A stretch of DNA of 18,675 bases, taken from assembly GCA_030151665.1 (NCBI GenBank), contig JASLDB010000224.1, positions 1 to 18,675 of the forward strand, written 5' to 3'. The notes under the pieces are model-generated. The model was not told the DNA's origin, ran no database searches, and was given only the letters and a program-made list of their open reading frames with translations. The DNA is from Neisseriaceae bacterium. Its GTDB lineage: Bacteria > Pseudomonadota > Gammaproteobacteria > Burkholderiales > Neisseriaceae. The position numbers and the translations under genes were made by a program. How positions within the stretch are numbered: position 1 is the first letter of the stretch; every line of letters begins with the position of its first letter. Below, piece by piece: positions 1 to 8,219 of the stretch.

Positions 1-2291
1 GCTTCCAGTGACGACAAATACCTAACCGCAGAAGACGACACCAAACTGATTCAAGCATTTGACGACATTTTCACCCAAGTGAATAACGACAACCAAGTCA
101 GTGATATTCAAGCCCACTCGGTTGCCGCTCCTGCATTAACGGCCAATAGCATCGATGGCATGGCAGCTGCGGCAACATTGGACACGGGTAGTTGGGCCAG
201 CCAATTGCGGTTTTATCAAATCGACCCCAAAACCGATACAGTAAATACCAAACAATGGCAAACACCTACTTTTTCTCAATCTCGTTCGATATTGGCCAGC
301 ACTGGGCAACAATACCAATTGCTACAAAATCTGCAATTATCCAATGCATTTTTTGGTATTGAAAACCCCAATAACAGCAATGAATGGAAAGAGGCTTTAT
401 TGCCTTGGATTGCCCGTAGCAAAACCGATCAAGCCATTAACAGCTGGGCCAGCCGAGCCAATTCGGCTATCACTTATCGAGAAAGAGAAGAAAAAGACCA
501 TCAAATGGGTGACATCATTGATAACCCGATTATTGCCTATGGCAACACCAGTGCTCAAAATAAACTGTCTGAATATTTAATCACCTCCACCAATGATGGC
601 ATGCTGTATATTTTTAAAAATTCAGAAGCCCAAAGTGCCTCAGATAATCCCTACCATTTGGCTTTTAATTACCTACCCTTGGCAATGCAAAGACAAAGCA
701 AAGACAAAGCAAAGACAACCAAGACACAGTGGCCAAATACTATAAAAATGTTGCTTCCAGTAATTATGGGGCAAGTCGAAATGAAAACAGCCATGTCTTT
801 TTGATGAATGGTGGCATTTCAGTACGAACCACGGCCCCCAATCAATACAATCAAAAACAAAGCTTTTTAGCCGCCAACATGGGGCAAGGTGGTCGTGGTA
901 TGTTTGTATTAAACTTATCGGGCAACAGCCTAGCCAATCAACAAGCGGTTGGTATTGAAACCGAAAAAAACAATTGGCCACAAACCATCCCTTTGTTTGA
1001 AACCAGTAAAGGCGAAGCCAATGAACTGGGCTATACCGTGAGTACACCCCAACTGGCCCGTGTATCTGTTGACCGAAGCAATGTTGATGATATCACCCAA
1101 GAAAATGTCCGCTACGCCACTTTTTTAGCCAATGGCTACAACAGCCCAAGCAAAGCCGAATCCGCATTGTATATTTATGATGTACTGGGTGCCGATGTGG
1201 GCTTAGCGGAAAACAGTGCTTTAAATAGCCAATATCAACCTGGCGATGTCATCCGCAAAATAACCGCGCCAGGCTCAAGCAAAGGCTTATCAACACCCTT
1301 ATTATTGGATACGGATTTAGATGGTTTAATCGATATTGCTTATGCTGGCAGTTTGGATGGCAATGTTTATCGGTTTGATTTTCGTGCCAATAATCCTAGC
1401 CTATGGTCAGTTCACACCGTTTACCAAGGCAGCCCAAACCAACCCATTATGGCGGCACCAGCGGCATCTCGATTGGACAAAGTTGATAACAAAAAAGTAG
1501 ATGGCCAATATATCATTACCTTCGGAACAGGCTCGGATTTATACCAAGATGATTTACTCAATAAAACCCAGCAAAGTTTTATTGGCATCTATGATGATAT
1601 CAACCAAAAATCGACAGTATATGGTCAAAGCCAACTCTTAGAACAAACCTTAACCATCACCAAAGTGGATGGCAAGGAGTTTCGTTTTGCTAGCAACCAT
1701 AGCTTGGAGCCACAACACCTAGGCTGGTTTATTAATTTGGGCACCTTGAATCAACAATCCAGTAATGGTGAACGGGTGACGACCGCCCCCAATATGTTCA
1801 TGAAAACAGTCGTTTTCTCTTCACGCATTTATAACAATGAAGTGACCGAAAGCAATAGCAGCAACAACCATGACTTGGATGTGTGCAAAGCCACCACCAA
1901 GACCGTTAAAAGTGATGCACAAAGTTGGATCATGGCATTGAATGTATTAAATGGTGGTGCATTGACTAGCAAAGATGCTCGAATTGAATTTACAGCCAAT
2001 AACACTGTGGTGAAAGACAAAGAATTTTTTGCCAATGGACAAAAATACTCTGGTCTGAGCAATTATTCGATTATCGAAGCCAATAATCACAAATCTTATA
2101 CCATCGATGGCACCATGCGCTCTGTGGGTGAGGACGATAAATTGAATCAACTCACCACCAAAGGCTTTAATCAAACCAATAATAGTAAAATCATCATCAA
2201 TGACACCACTGGTGGCTTTAGTATTTACAAACTCAAGGGTGCACAAAACAAAGCAACTCTCAAACGAAAAAGCTGGAAAGAGCTTTACTAA
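1..2291 (+). pseudogene. pilC: PilC/PilY1-type pilus-tip adhesin, first copy: 5'-truncated by the window and frameshifted (phase-off or broken)
   Basis: This is the C-terminal three quarters of a type IV pilus PilC/PilY1 protein, a secreted, Ca-dependent adhesin and pilus biogenesis factor. Frame 1 is open from base 1 to the TGA at 802-804. From about base 700 the homology continues in frame 3 to the TAA at 2289-2291. Across both frames the protein aligns nearly without gaps to the paralogue at 2919-6041. Frame 3 carries the PilY1-type Ca-binding loop DTDLDGLID (bases 1308-1334) inside the beta-propeller region, and the C-terminus ends in a KSWKELY-like PilC signature. The frame changes inside an 11-bp triplicate at 687-719; no other stop or frameshift is present. 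A GTG at 729 could formally start frame 3, but it lies inside the domain and has no ribosome binding site. Compared with the second copy, the paired C-terminal cysteines are missing. The lack of further decay suggests a recent or reversible lesion. Confidence 0.9.
687..719 (+). repeat. Three tandem copies of an 11-bp unit causing the pilC frameshift
   Basis: The unit GCAAAGACAAA occurs at 687-697 and 698-708, and again at 709-719 with C as last base. Eleven is 2 modulo 3, so each gain or loss of a copy shifts the frame. With three copies, frame 1 runs to a stop at 804. Deleting one copy would read A-M-Q-R-Q-S-K-D-N-Q-D-T-V-A-K across the junction, which aligns residue for residue with S-M-Q-R-H-S-I-D-D-Q-E-T-V-A-K in the intact paralogue. 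The two-copy state is therefore the ancestral or ON form. The paralogue has no repeat at this site (about 4433-4470). Confidence 0.93.
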
Positions 2292-2312
2292 ATAATTGAT
2301 CCATCATCCAAT

Positions 2313-2352
2313 ACCGACCACTCTAATGATTTATTCATTTGGGATAGTCGGT
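2313..2352 (+). terminator. Weak two-tier inverted repeat after the first pilC
   Basis: ACCGAC (2313-2318) pairs with GTCGGT (2347-2352), and inside it AATGA (2325-2329) pairs with TCATT (2335-2339). It starts 22 bases after the pilC stop. There is no T-run directly after the outer arm (TCTAATTATTATG follows), so a role as terminator is only suggested by position. Confidence 0.3.
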
Positions 2353-2815
2353 TCTAATTATTATGTCGCTCCCAAGCCCAATACACCCTAAATGTTATGA
2401 CGATTATTTTGCCATTCTTATGTTTTGGGTGATAACAGGTTTTTCTTACCCAATATGGGTGTTAATCCATTATAAATTAATGACAAAATCACCCTAATTT
2501 AATTTTGAAAATAAAATTTCATTCAAATGACATTTAAAAAAGTCAGTATATTTTTAATATATCTACATCACCAAATATTCCATTATGTGAATGCTTAGTA
2601 TTTATTTAATATGTATTGCTATTAAATAACCAATAATGCGTTAAATTTGTTAATTTTTATTAATTAATTCTATGTTTTTATTATTACCATTAAAACTGTT
2701 TCAAATTTACAAATTACAATGGCATAATAAAGTAAGCCAAAATTAGTTCCAATAAGCCATACAGAATAATTTGATTTAAGTCATATTTTTATTTTTTATT
2801 TTTTATACCATTGAT

Positions 2816-2844
2816 TTGACTATTTTTTTATAAAGTTCCATGAT
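2816..2844 (+). promoter_or_regulatory. Candidate sigma-70 promoter for the second pilC
   Basis: TTGACT (2816-2821) and CATGAT (2839-2844) are separated by 17 bases, 75 bases before the pilC start. The -35 matches five of six consensus positions and the -10 four of six. The surrounding DNA is so AT-rich that chance matches are likely. Confidence 0.35.
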
Positions 2845-2918
2845 AAGTAACATAAATAGCCACATAAGATGTTTTATTCTGGCAACCAAAGATACTTAAC
2901 TTACATAAAAAATACGAT

Positions 2919-5900
2919 ATGAATAATAAAAAATTAAAAATCCTAACAGCTTTGCTGCTAGGTGTGTTTTCACACACGTCTTTTGCCAATCAATCACCCT
3001 TTCCTTATGCACCATTGCATTTGCAAAGTGAAGTGAAAGTTATCAGTAGTGGTGGCGCCAAGCCTAATGTCTTATTGTATATTGATGACTCAGGCAGTAT
3101 GGTGGCATGCCCTGATGGCAGCTACCCATGTTCTGGTCCTTCACGCCTAGATGTAACCAAAAAAGTTTTGAGCGATATTGTTAAGCGTTACCAAGATGAT
3201 ATGCGTTGGGCGGTTTATACAATAAATGGTCTTGGGAGACAATTTCCATTTCCAAAAACATATGAAGATAAAGATAACTGGATAAATGCCATAAACTTTA
3301 TTAATAAAATTCAGCTCAATGGCCTAACACCGTCTACTGCTGGTTACATGAGGTTCACACCAGACTTGCTAAGCTCCTTCCAATATCGCTGCCAAAAGTC
3401 TTATGTCATTTTCATGTCGGATGGTGATGCATACAGTGGAAATCTTAAACACCATGAGATGAATATCCCAACATATTTTACGAGTTATGGTACTTATATT
3501 ACCTATCCGTTATCTACGGCGAAGGTAAAAATACCAGGTGATAACAATATGATGAGTGCTAATAACTTGGGTCGATACACTCGTGACATACTAACGTATC
3601 GTGATATTAAAGTAGGGGGCACCGATGCTGCTGGTCAATCATGGGATGACACTGCTTTTCCCCCACAAACTGTCACAACCTATACCATTGGTTTTGGTAC
3701 TGGCATCAGTTATTATGGCCGAAACTACTTAACCAAAACAGCCTCAACGGATGATAAGTTCATCATGGCAGAGGACAGTCAAAAGCTCACGGATGCCTTC
3801 GATCAAATTTTTAATAGCGTAAGCGAAGACAATCAAGTTGGCAAAATTGAGGCCTACTCAGTGGCTGCGCCTGCTGTGAGCACCAATTCAATTGATGGTT
3901 TAGCAGCATCGGCAACACTAGACACTGGTAGCTGGGCCAGCCAATTGCGCTTTTATAAAATTGACCCCACAACCAATATGGTCAACACCAAAGTCTGGAA
4001 TAATGCTGAATTCCCAAGCAAACGCAATATTTTAACCAGTGCCAATGGTAACTATCAATTGTTAGAGAACCTACAATTGAATAATGAATTTTTTGGTATC
4101 AGCAATGCCAATAGCTCAGGCAAAAATGAATGGAAAGAAGCATTATTGCCTTGGTTAACTCGCAGCAAAACCGATGCCATAATTGAACAATATGGCAAAA
4201 GTGTGCGCTCCGACATCCCTTATCGTGTGCGACTAGACAAAGACAGACAAATTGGTGACATCATTGATAACCCTATTTTGGCATTTGGTGATGCCAACCC
4301 CCTAAATAAAAGAGCAGAGTATCTTGTCACCTCCGCCAATGATGGCATGCTGTATATTTTTAAAAATACCCAAAATGCAACAGATAGTAATGCAAGCCCA
4401 TATCGCCTAGCATTCAACTATTTGCCCATGTCGATGCAACGACACAGCATAGATGACCAAGAAACTGTTGCCAAACAATACAAAAGATTGGCCAATGCCC
4501 ATTATGGCAATGACAAAAATACCAATAGTCATGCGTTTTTAATGAATGGTGGCATTAGCATTCGCACAACAGCCCCCAATAAAAATAACGTCAAACAAAG
4601 TTTCTTGGCTGGCAATATGGGTCAAGGTGCACGTGGTATGTTTGCACTCAATGTATCAGGTAAAAATATTGGCACAGGCGATGATGTGGGTATTGAAACC
4701 AATGTATCAAGCTGGCCCAAAACAGTGCCTTTGTTTGAAACCAGTAAAGGTGAAAACAACCAATTGGGTTATACCGTGAGCACACCACAAATTGGTCGAG
4801 TATCAGTTGATCGCAATGATGAATCTTTGATGTTGCAACAACATGTTCGCTACGCCACTTTTTTAGCCAATGGTTATAACAGCCCATCCAAAATAGAAGC
4901 TGCGTTGTATATTCATGATGCCTTGGGTGCTGATGCTGGCTTGGCTGGCAATAGCAGCTTAAATGATCAATACCGATCAGGTGATTTGATTCGCAAACTG
5001 ATTGCACCTGATTCACACCTGGGTTTATCAACACCATTGCTTGTCGATTCCAATTTTGATGGCATTGTCGATGTTGTTTATGCAGGTAGCTATGATGGTA
5101 ATCTATACCGCTTTGATTTACGCGCAAAAGACCCCAGTTTGTGGTCTGTTCATTTGGTTTACAAAGGCGATCCAAACCAACCCATTACCGCAGCTCCTGC
5201 CATTTCTCGCATTGAAAAAGAAAATGGCAAAAAAATTGCTGATAAATACATTGTTACCTTTGGTACAGGCACCGATCTTTATCAACAAGACCTTACCAGT
5301 GTCAAAGGTCAGCGCATTGTGGGTATTTATGATGATATCAACAAAAATGATACTGTCGTGGGAACAACTGATTTACTAGAACAAACCTTTACGACCAAAA
5401 AAATCGGCAGCGAAAGTTTTCGCTACTTAAGCAATCATCAACTCAGTGAGCAACACAAAGGCTGGTTTATTAATCTGGGCTTTTCAAATAGCAGCACCAA
5501 TGATGGTGAGCGTGTTACCACTGCGCCTGGCATGTTCTTAGAAACAGTCGTATTCAATACTCGCATTTATGACAATGAGGACAATACAGATAATGGTAAT
5601 AACGACAACACAAATGACGTTTGTGTCTCAACAACACAAACCATTAAAAGTGATTCACAAAGCTGGGTGATTGCCATCAATACCAAAAATGGTGGTGGCT
5701 TAACCAAAAAAGATTCTCGCATTGAATTTACAGTGAATAATCAATTGGTTCAATTAAATGATTATTTTGCCAATGGTCAAAAATACACTGGCTTAAGTAA
5801 CTTCACCATTATCCAGCAAAATAATGAGAAATCTTACACCCCTGATGGCAGCATGCGCTCCGTTGGTGAAGATGAGAAATTGGGTCAACTCAAGCCATTA

Positions 5901-6041
5901 AGCAACAGCTGTACCAAAGATACCAACAGCAAAATTATTGTGAATGACACCACCGGTGGCATGAGCATCAAAAATATCGTTGGTCCTAAATGCCAAGAGA
6001 ACAACATATTAAAACGCTTAAGCTGGAAAGAGATCCACTAA
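2919..6041 (+). CDS. pilC: PilC/PilY1-type type IV pilus adhesin and biogenesis factor, intact second copy
   Basis: This 1040-residue protein is about the usual length of PilC/PilY1. Residues 1-23 form a Sec signal peptide (basic N-region, hydrophobic core, SFA before the likely cleavage). A von Willebrand factor A-like domain follows, with the MIDAS motif D56-x-S58-x-S60 and a second acidic site at SDGD (168-170). The C-terminal half is the PilY1 beta-propeller with Ca-binding loop DSNFDGIVD at 710-718, and the protein ends in LKRLSWKEIH, typical of PilC. In known systems this family sits at the pilus tip, binds host or surface receptors and opposes PilT-driven retraction. C998 and C1025 could form a disulfide that the first copy lacks. 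The gene is a tandem paralogue of 1-2291, with several identical DNA blocks over 20 bp that would permit recombination. The ATG at 2919 is chosen from the signal peptide; no good Shine-Dalgarno sequence precedes it, so translation may be weak or otherwise controlled. Confidence 0.93.
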   Translation: MNNKKLKILTALLLGVFSHTSFANQSPFPYAPLHLQSEVKVISSGGAKPNVLLYIDDSGSMVACPDGSYPCSGPSRLDVTKKVLSDIVKRYQDDMRWAVYTINGLGRQFPFPKTYEDKDNWINAINFINKIQLNGLTPSTAGYMRFTPDLLSSFQYRCQKSYVIFMSDGDAYSGNLKHHEMNIPTYFTSYGTYITYPLSTAKVKIPGDNNMMSANNLGRYTRDILTYRDIKVGGTDAAGQSWDDTAFPPQTVTTYTIGFGTGISYYGRNYLTKTASTDDKFIMAEDSQKLTDAFDQIFNSVSEDNQVGKIEAYSVAAPAVSTNSIDGLAASATLDTGSWASQLRFYKIDPTTNMVNTKVWNNAEFPSKRNILTSANGNYQLLENLQLNNEFFGISNANSSGKNEWKEALLPWLTRSKTDAIIEQYGKSVRSDIPYRVRLDKDRQIGDIIDNPILAFGDANPLNKRAEYLVTSANDGMLYIFKNTQNATDSNASPYRLAFNYLPMSMQRHSIDDQETVAKQYKRLANAHYGNDKNTNSHAFLMNGGISIRTTAPNKNNVKQSFLAGNMGQGARGMFALNVSGKNIGTGDDVGIETNVSSWPKTVPLFETSKGENNQLGYTVSTPQIGRVSVDRNDESLMLQQHVRYATFLANGYNSPSKIEAALYIHDALGADAGLAGNSSLNDQYRSGDLIRKLIAPDSHLGLSTPLLVDSNFDGIVDVVYAGSYDGNLYRFDLRAKDPSLWSVHLVYKGDPNQPITAAPAISRIEKENGKKIADKYIVTFGTGTDLYQQDLTSVKGQRIVGIYDDINKNDTVVGTTDLLEQTFTTKKIGSESFRYLSNHQLSEQHKGWFINLGFSNSSTNDGERVTTAPGMFLETVVFNTRIYDNEDNTDNGNNDNTNDVCVSTTQTIKSDSQSWVIAINTKNGGGLTKKDSRIEFTVNNQLVQLNDYFANGQKYTGLSNFTIIQQNNEKSYTPDGSMRSVGEDEKLGQLKPLSNSCTKDTNSKIIVNDTTGGMSIKNIVGPKCQENNILKRLSWKEIH

Positions 6042-6061
6042 ATCATTTTCATCAGCCACTC

Positions 6062-6094
6062 AAAAATCCACAGCCAATCACGCTGTGGATTTTT
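6062..6094. terminator. Bidirectional rho-independent terminator between pilC and the rhodanese gene
   Basis: AAAAATCCACAGC (6062-6074) and GCTGTGGATTTTT (6082-6094) form a perfect 13-bp stem with a 7-base loop. There is a T-run on the plus strand and an equivalent one on the minus strand, as expected between convergent genes. Confidence 0.92.
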
Positions 6095-6102
6095 TAATCA
6101 TG

Positions 6103-6642
6103 CTATTCAATTGAACAACTTTTTTGACCACTGCCTTGTAAATGTTTATTCCACGGCATTTTCATCAATAAAATTGCCATGCCACAAAATCCAGTCAACC
6201 CAGCAAACACCAAACCACTACCCACAAAAACAGCAATCAAAAAGAACGCTGGGTGGATAAAATAGCCGAATAGCATGGCAAATATAATCAAACTACCTGC
6301 ACCAATTTGTACTTGCTGTTGTAGTGGCAACGGCTGTTTACTATCAGCAACCGTTGGCAAGCCCACGCTTTGCCAAGCCTTCAAACCACCTTCTAAAATA
6401 AATGCTTCCTGACAAGGCAAATTAGCCAACTGATTTTTTTGGCTCTGTGTACGCATTCCTGACAAGCAATAAAAAATAACCTGTTGATTGGCATATTGTT
6501 GTTGGTCACGCAAACCCAAATGACCCATACAAACAGCGCCAGCAATGTGTTCACGGTTAAATTCATCTAAGGCACGGATATCAATTAAAACAGCTCCGTC
6601 TTTCATCATATCCTGTGCAACTTGATAGGTAATGGTTTTCAT
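6103..6642 (-). CDS. Membrane-anchored rhodanese (YgaP-like sulfurtransferase with DUF2892 tail)
   Basis: The 179-residue protein has a single rhodanese domain at about 1-100. Its active-site loop is C59-L-S-G-M-R64, with the nucleophilic cysteine that carries the persulfide. A C-terminal part of about 70 residues follows with two hydrophobic helices (about 111-155) and the ending TGFCGMAILLMKMPWN. This matches the architecture of E. coli YgaP, an inner-membrane rhodanese, where the tail is the DUF2892 domain. The likely role is transfer or detoxification of sulfane sulfur at the cytoplasmic face of the membrane. It lies 5 bases downstream of the ArsR-type regulator gene on the same strand, the same pairing as ygaV-ygaP in E. 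coli, so the two are very likely one operon controlled by that regulator. Confidence 0.9.
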   Translation of the reverse strand: MKTITYQVAQDMMKDGAVLIDIRALDEFNREHIAGAVCMGHLGLRDQQQYANQQVIFYCLSGMRTQSQKNQLANLPCQEAFILEGGLKAWQSVGLPTVADSKQPLPLQQQVQIGAGSLIIFAMLFGYFIHPAFFLIAVFVGSGLVFAGLTGFCGMAILLMKMPWNKHLQGSGQKSCSIE

Positions 6643-6647
6643 GTTAT

Positions 6648-6938
6648 TTACTCACAATACAGTTGTTTGGTTAAGGCCATTAACGCTTGGATTCTATTAT
6701 CGCTAATGCGGTAATACACCGTTAAACCCTCTTTGCGGCTACTCACAAACCCTTGCTCTCGCATGATTTTTAAATGCTGTGACAAAGGTGATTGTGCCAA
6801 TTGCATGTTTAAAGCAATTTCACCCACGCTCATTTCTGTTTTTTCAATTAATAAACACAGAATCAATAAACGATTGGGGTTACTGAGTACTTTGTATATA
6901 TTGGCCACCAACGTGGCTTTTTCTTTCATCTCTTGCAT
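6648..6938 (-). CDS. ArsR/SmtB-family repressor, YgaV/BigR-like sulfide-responsive type
   Basis: This is a 96-residue winged-helix regulator. The recognition helix-turn-helix is around residues 37-62 (S-V-G-E-I-A ... S-P-L-S-Q-H-L-K), followed by a beta-wing with GLTVYYRI. Two cysteines, C28 in the LLILCLL helix and C95 in the final LYCE, sit where I recall the paired cysteines of E. coli YgaV and of BigR/SqrR. In those proteins they form a di- or tetrasulfide that releases DNA when sulfane sulfur accumulates. No metal-binding CxC of ArsR or SmtB is present. The gene is first in an operon with the rhodanese. The palindromic array starting 3 bases upstream of the ATG is the expected autoregulatory operator. 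No clear Shine-Dalgarno sequence precedes the start; an in-frame ATG three codons later is an alternative. Sulfide response is inferred from the family. Confidence 0.88.
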   Translation of the reverse strand: MQEMKEKATLVANIYKVLSNPNRLLILCLLIEKTEMSVGEIALNMQLAQSPLSQHLKIMREQGFVSSRKEGLTVYYRISDNRIQALMALTKQLYCE

Positions 6939-6940
6939 AT

Positions 6941-6988
6941 ATTAGAACTTTCTAATTTAACTTATTCTAAATTAGTTTTGTTTAGAAT
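6941..6988. promoter_or_regulatory. Palindromic operator array upstream of the ArsR-type gene
   Basis: ATTAGAA-CT-TTCTAAT (6941-6956) is a perfect 16-bp dyad beginning 3 bases before the regulator's start codon. CTAATTT (6952-6958) pairs with AAATTAG (6969-6975), and TTCTAAA (6965-6971) pairs with TTTAGAA (6981-6987). The half-site TTCTAA[AT] thus recurs in both orientations. This is typical of an autoregulated ArsR-family operator, and it could also influence divergent transcription towards purU. Confidence 0.65.
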
Positions 6989-7134
6989 ACAATGCCCATG
7001 TACAAAACTGTGCAAAACAATGCTCGCACATCTTTTGTATACAAACTATCTTTCAAAAAGGCAAAAATTGCCGTTACAATGGTCAATTGCACTATTTTTG
7101 ATTAACCTCGCCATAAGAAAAACAACGAATCCAC

Positions 7135-7998
7135 ATGAGTACCGATAATACAGCAAGATTATTAATTACCTGCGAAGACAGGGCAGGAATTGTCCAAGCC
7201 GTATCAGGCTTTTTATACCACCACGGTGCCAATATCACCAATTTAGCGCAATACACCACAGAAGCCCAAGGTGGTCGCTATTTCATGCGTGTTGAATTTG
7301 AACTAGCCAATCTACCTGAAAAGTTCGAACAACTCAAAAGCACTTTTATTGCCAATGTTGGTGAACGCTATCACATGCAATGGCGTTTAAGCCGTGTTAG
7401 TGATGTTAAAAAAGTGGGGATTTTGGTGTCAAAATTTGACCATGCCTTATTGGACTTATTGTGGCGCCATGCTCGAGGTTTACTACCTTGCGACATCACC
7501 CATGTTGTGAGCAACCACGAAGATTTGCGTACTGCTGTTGAAGGTTTTGGTATTCCGTATTCTGTGGTCAAAGTTACACCTGACAACAAAGCCCAAGCAG
7601 AAGCTGAAATCCACCAAATTATGCAAGGCAATGATTTATTGATTTTGGCTCGCTATATGCAAATTCTCAGTGAGGACATGGTAAAAGATTGGAACATGAA
7701 AATCATCAATATTCACCATTCTTTCTTGCCAGCATTTGTCGGTGCCAATCCTTATCAACAAGCCTATGATAAAGGTGTGAAACTCATTGGTGCAACAGCC
7801 CATTATGTCACCGCCGATTTAGACCAAGGTCCTATTATTGAACAAGATGTTAAACGGGTGAGCCATGATTACAGCGTACAAGACTTACGCGAATTGGGTG
7901 AAGATGTGGAGCGAAATGTTTTATCACGCGCTGTGCGTTGGCATTTGGAAGACCGTATTATTGTTGATGGCAACAAAACCGTGGTATTTAACCAATAA
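7135..7998 (+). CDS. purU: Formyltetrahydrofolate deformylase
   Basis: PurU hydrolyses 10-formyl-THF to formate and THF, balancing the one-carbon pool and supplying formate for PurT. The 287 residues match the family length (about 280). An N-terminal ACT domain (about 7-85, opening with LLITCEDRAGIVQAVSGF) is followed by a formyltransferase-fold catalytic domain from about residue 92. Catalytic residues by analogy with glycinamide ribonucleotide transformylase are N192 and H194 in NIHHSFLPAF and D230 in AHYVTADLDQGP. The ACT domain is the likely site of allosteric control; the E. coli enzyme is activated by methionine and inhibited by glycine. The gene stands alone, with a terminator at 8023-8056, and is separated from the divergent ArsR-type gene by 196 bases. 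Its Shine-Dalgarno is poor. The link to the gcv genes in this window is functional, not operonic. Confidence 0.95.
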   Translation: MSTDNTARLLITCEDRAGIVQAVSGFLYHHGANITNLAQYTTEAQGGRYFMRVEFELANLPEKFEQLKSTFIANVGERYHMQWRLSRVSDVKKVGILVSKFDHALLDLLWRHARGLLPCDITHVVSNHEDLRTAVEGFGIPYSVVKVTPDNKAQAEAEIHQIMQGNDLLILARYMQILSEDMVKDWNMKIINIHHSFLPAFVGANPYQQAYDKGVKLIGATAHYVTADLDQGPIIEQDVKRVSHDYSVQDLRELGEDVERNVLSRAVRWHLEDRIIVDGNKTVVFNQ

Positions 7999-8022
7999 CA
8001 ATTGTCAAAAATCTTAACCACG

Positions 8023-8059
8023 ATTCTGCTTTGTTATCTATATAACAAAGCAGAATTTT
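8023..8059 (+). terminator. Rho-independent terminator after purU
   Basis: ATTCTGCTTTGTTAT (8023-8037) and ATAACAAAGCAGAAT (8042-8056) form a perfect 15-bp stem with a CTAT tetraloop, followed by TTTC. The T-run is short (TTTT counting the last stem base) but the stem is strong. Confidence 0.85.
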
Positions 8060-8219
8060 CCATGTAATAAATATTAAATCCACATATATTGGCACAATAC
8101 CAACATATTCATTAGTCATAAATAAATTTTAACCATTTTTTGCATAATTTGCTTGGTCTTTGGTCATCACCTTGTTCATAATGTGTTGATTCATATTAAA
8201 ACAAAAAAGGGAAAACACC

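Larger units (their letters stand above)
2292..2918. other. AT-rich intergenic region between the two pilC copies
   Basis: This 627-bp stretch holds no convincing coding region. Its first 180 bases contain the weak inverted repeat at 2313-2352 and short ACACCC/GGGTGT and ACCCA/TGGGT inverted words (about 2390-2475). The rest, about 2500-2900, is very AT-rich, as expected of a promoter-bearing spacer, and contains a candidate promoter near 2816-2844. No insertion sequence ends or tRNA were seen. Confidence 0.6.

Noticed and set aside
729..2291. Separate 520-residue gene starting at GTG 729
   Set aside because: It begins in the middle of the PilC domain, has no ribosome binding site, and joins the upstream frame perfectly if one 11-bp repeat is removed; it is the 3' part of the frameshifted pilC.
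4648..5175. 175-residue antisense frame inside the second pilC, and similar long antisense frames in gcvT, gcvP and pilC
   Set aside because: These mirror strong coding frames on the other strand, have odd compositions rich in His, Cys and Trp, and lack start signals.
6933..7148. 71-residue plus-strand frame between the ArsR-type gene and purU
   Set aside because: It covers the operator array, has no homology or ribosome binding site, and overlaps the purU start.
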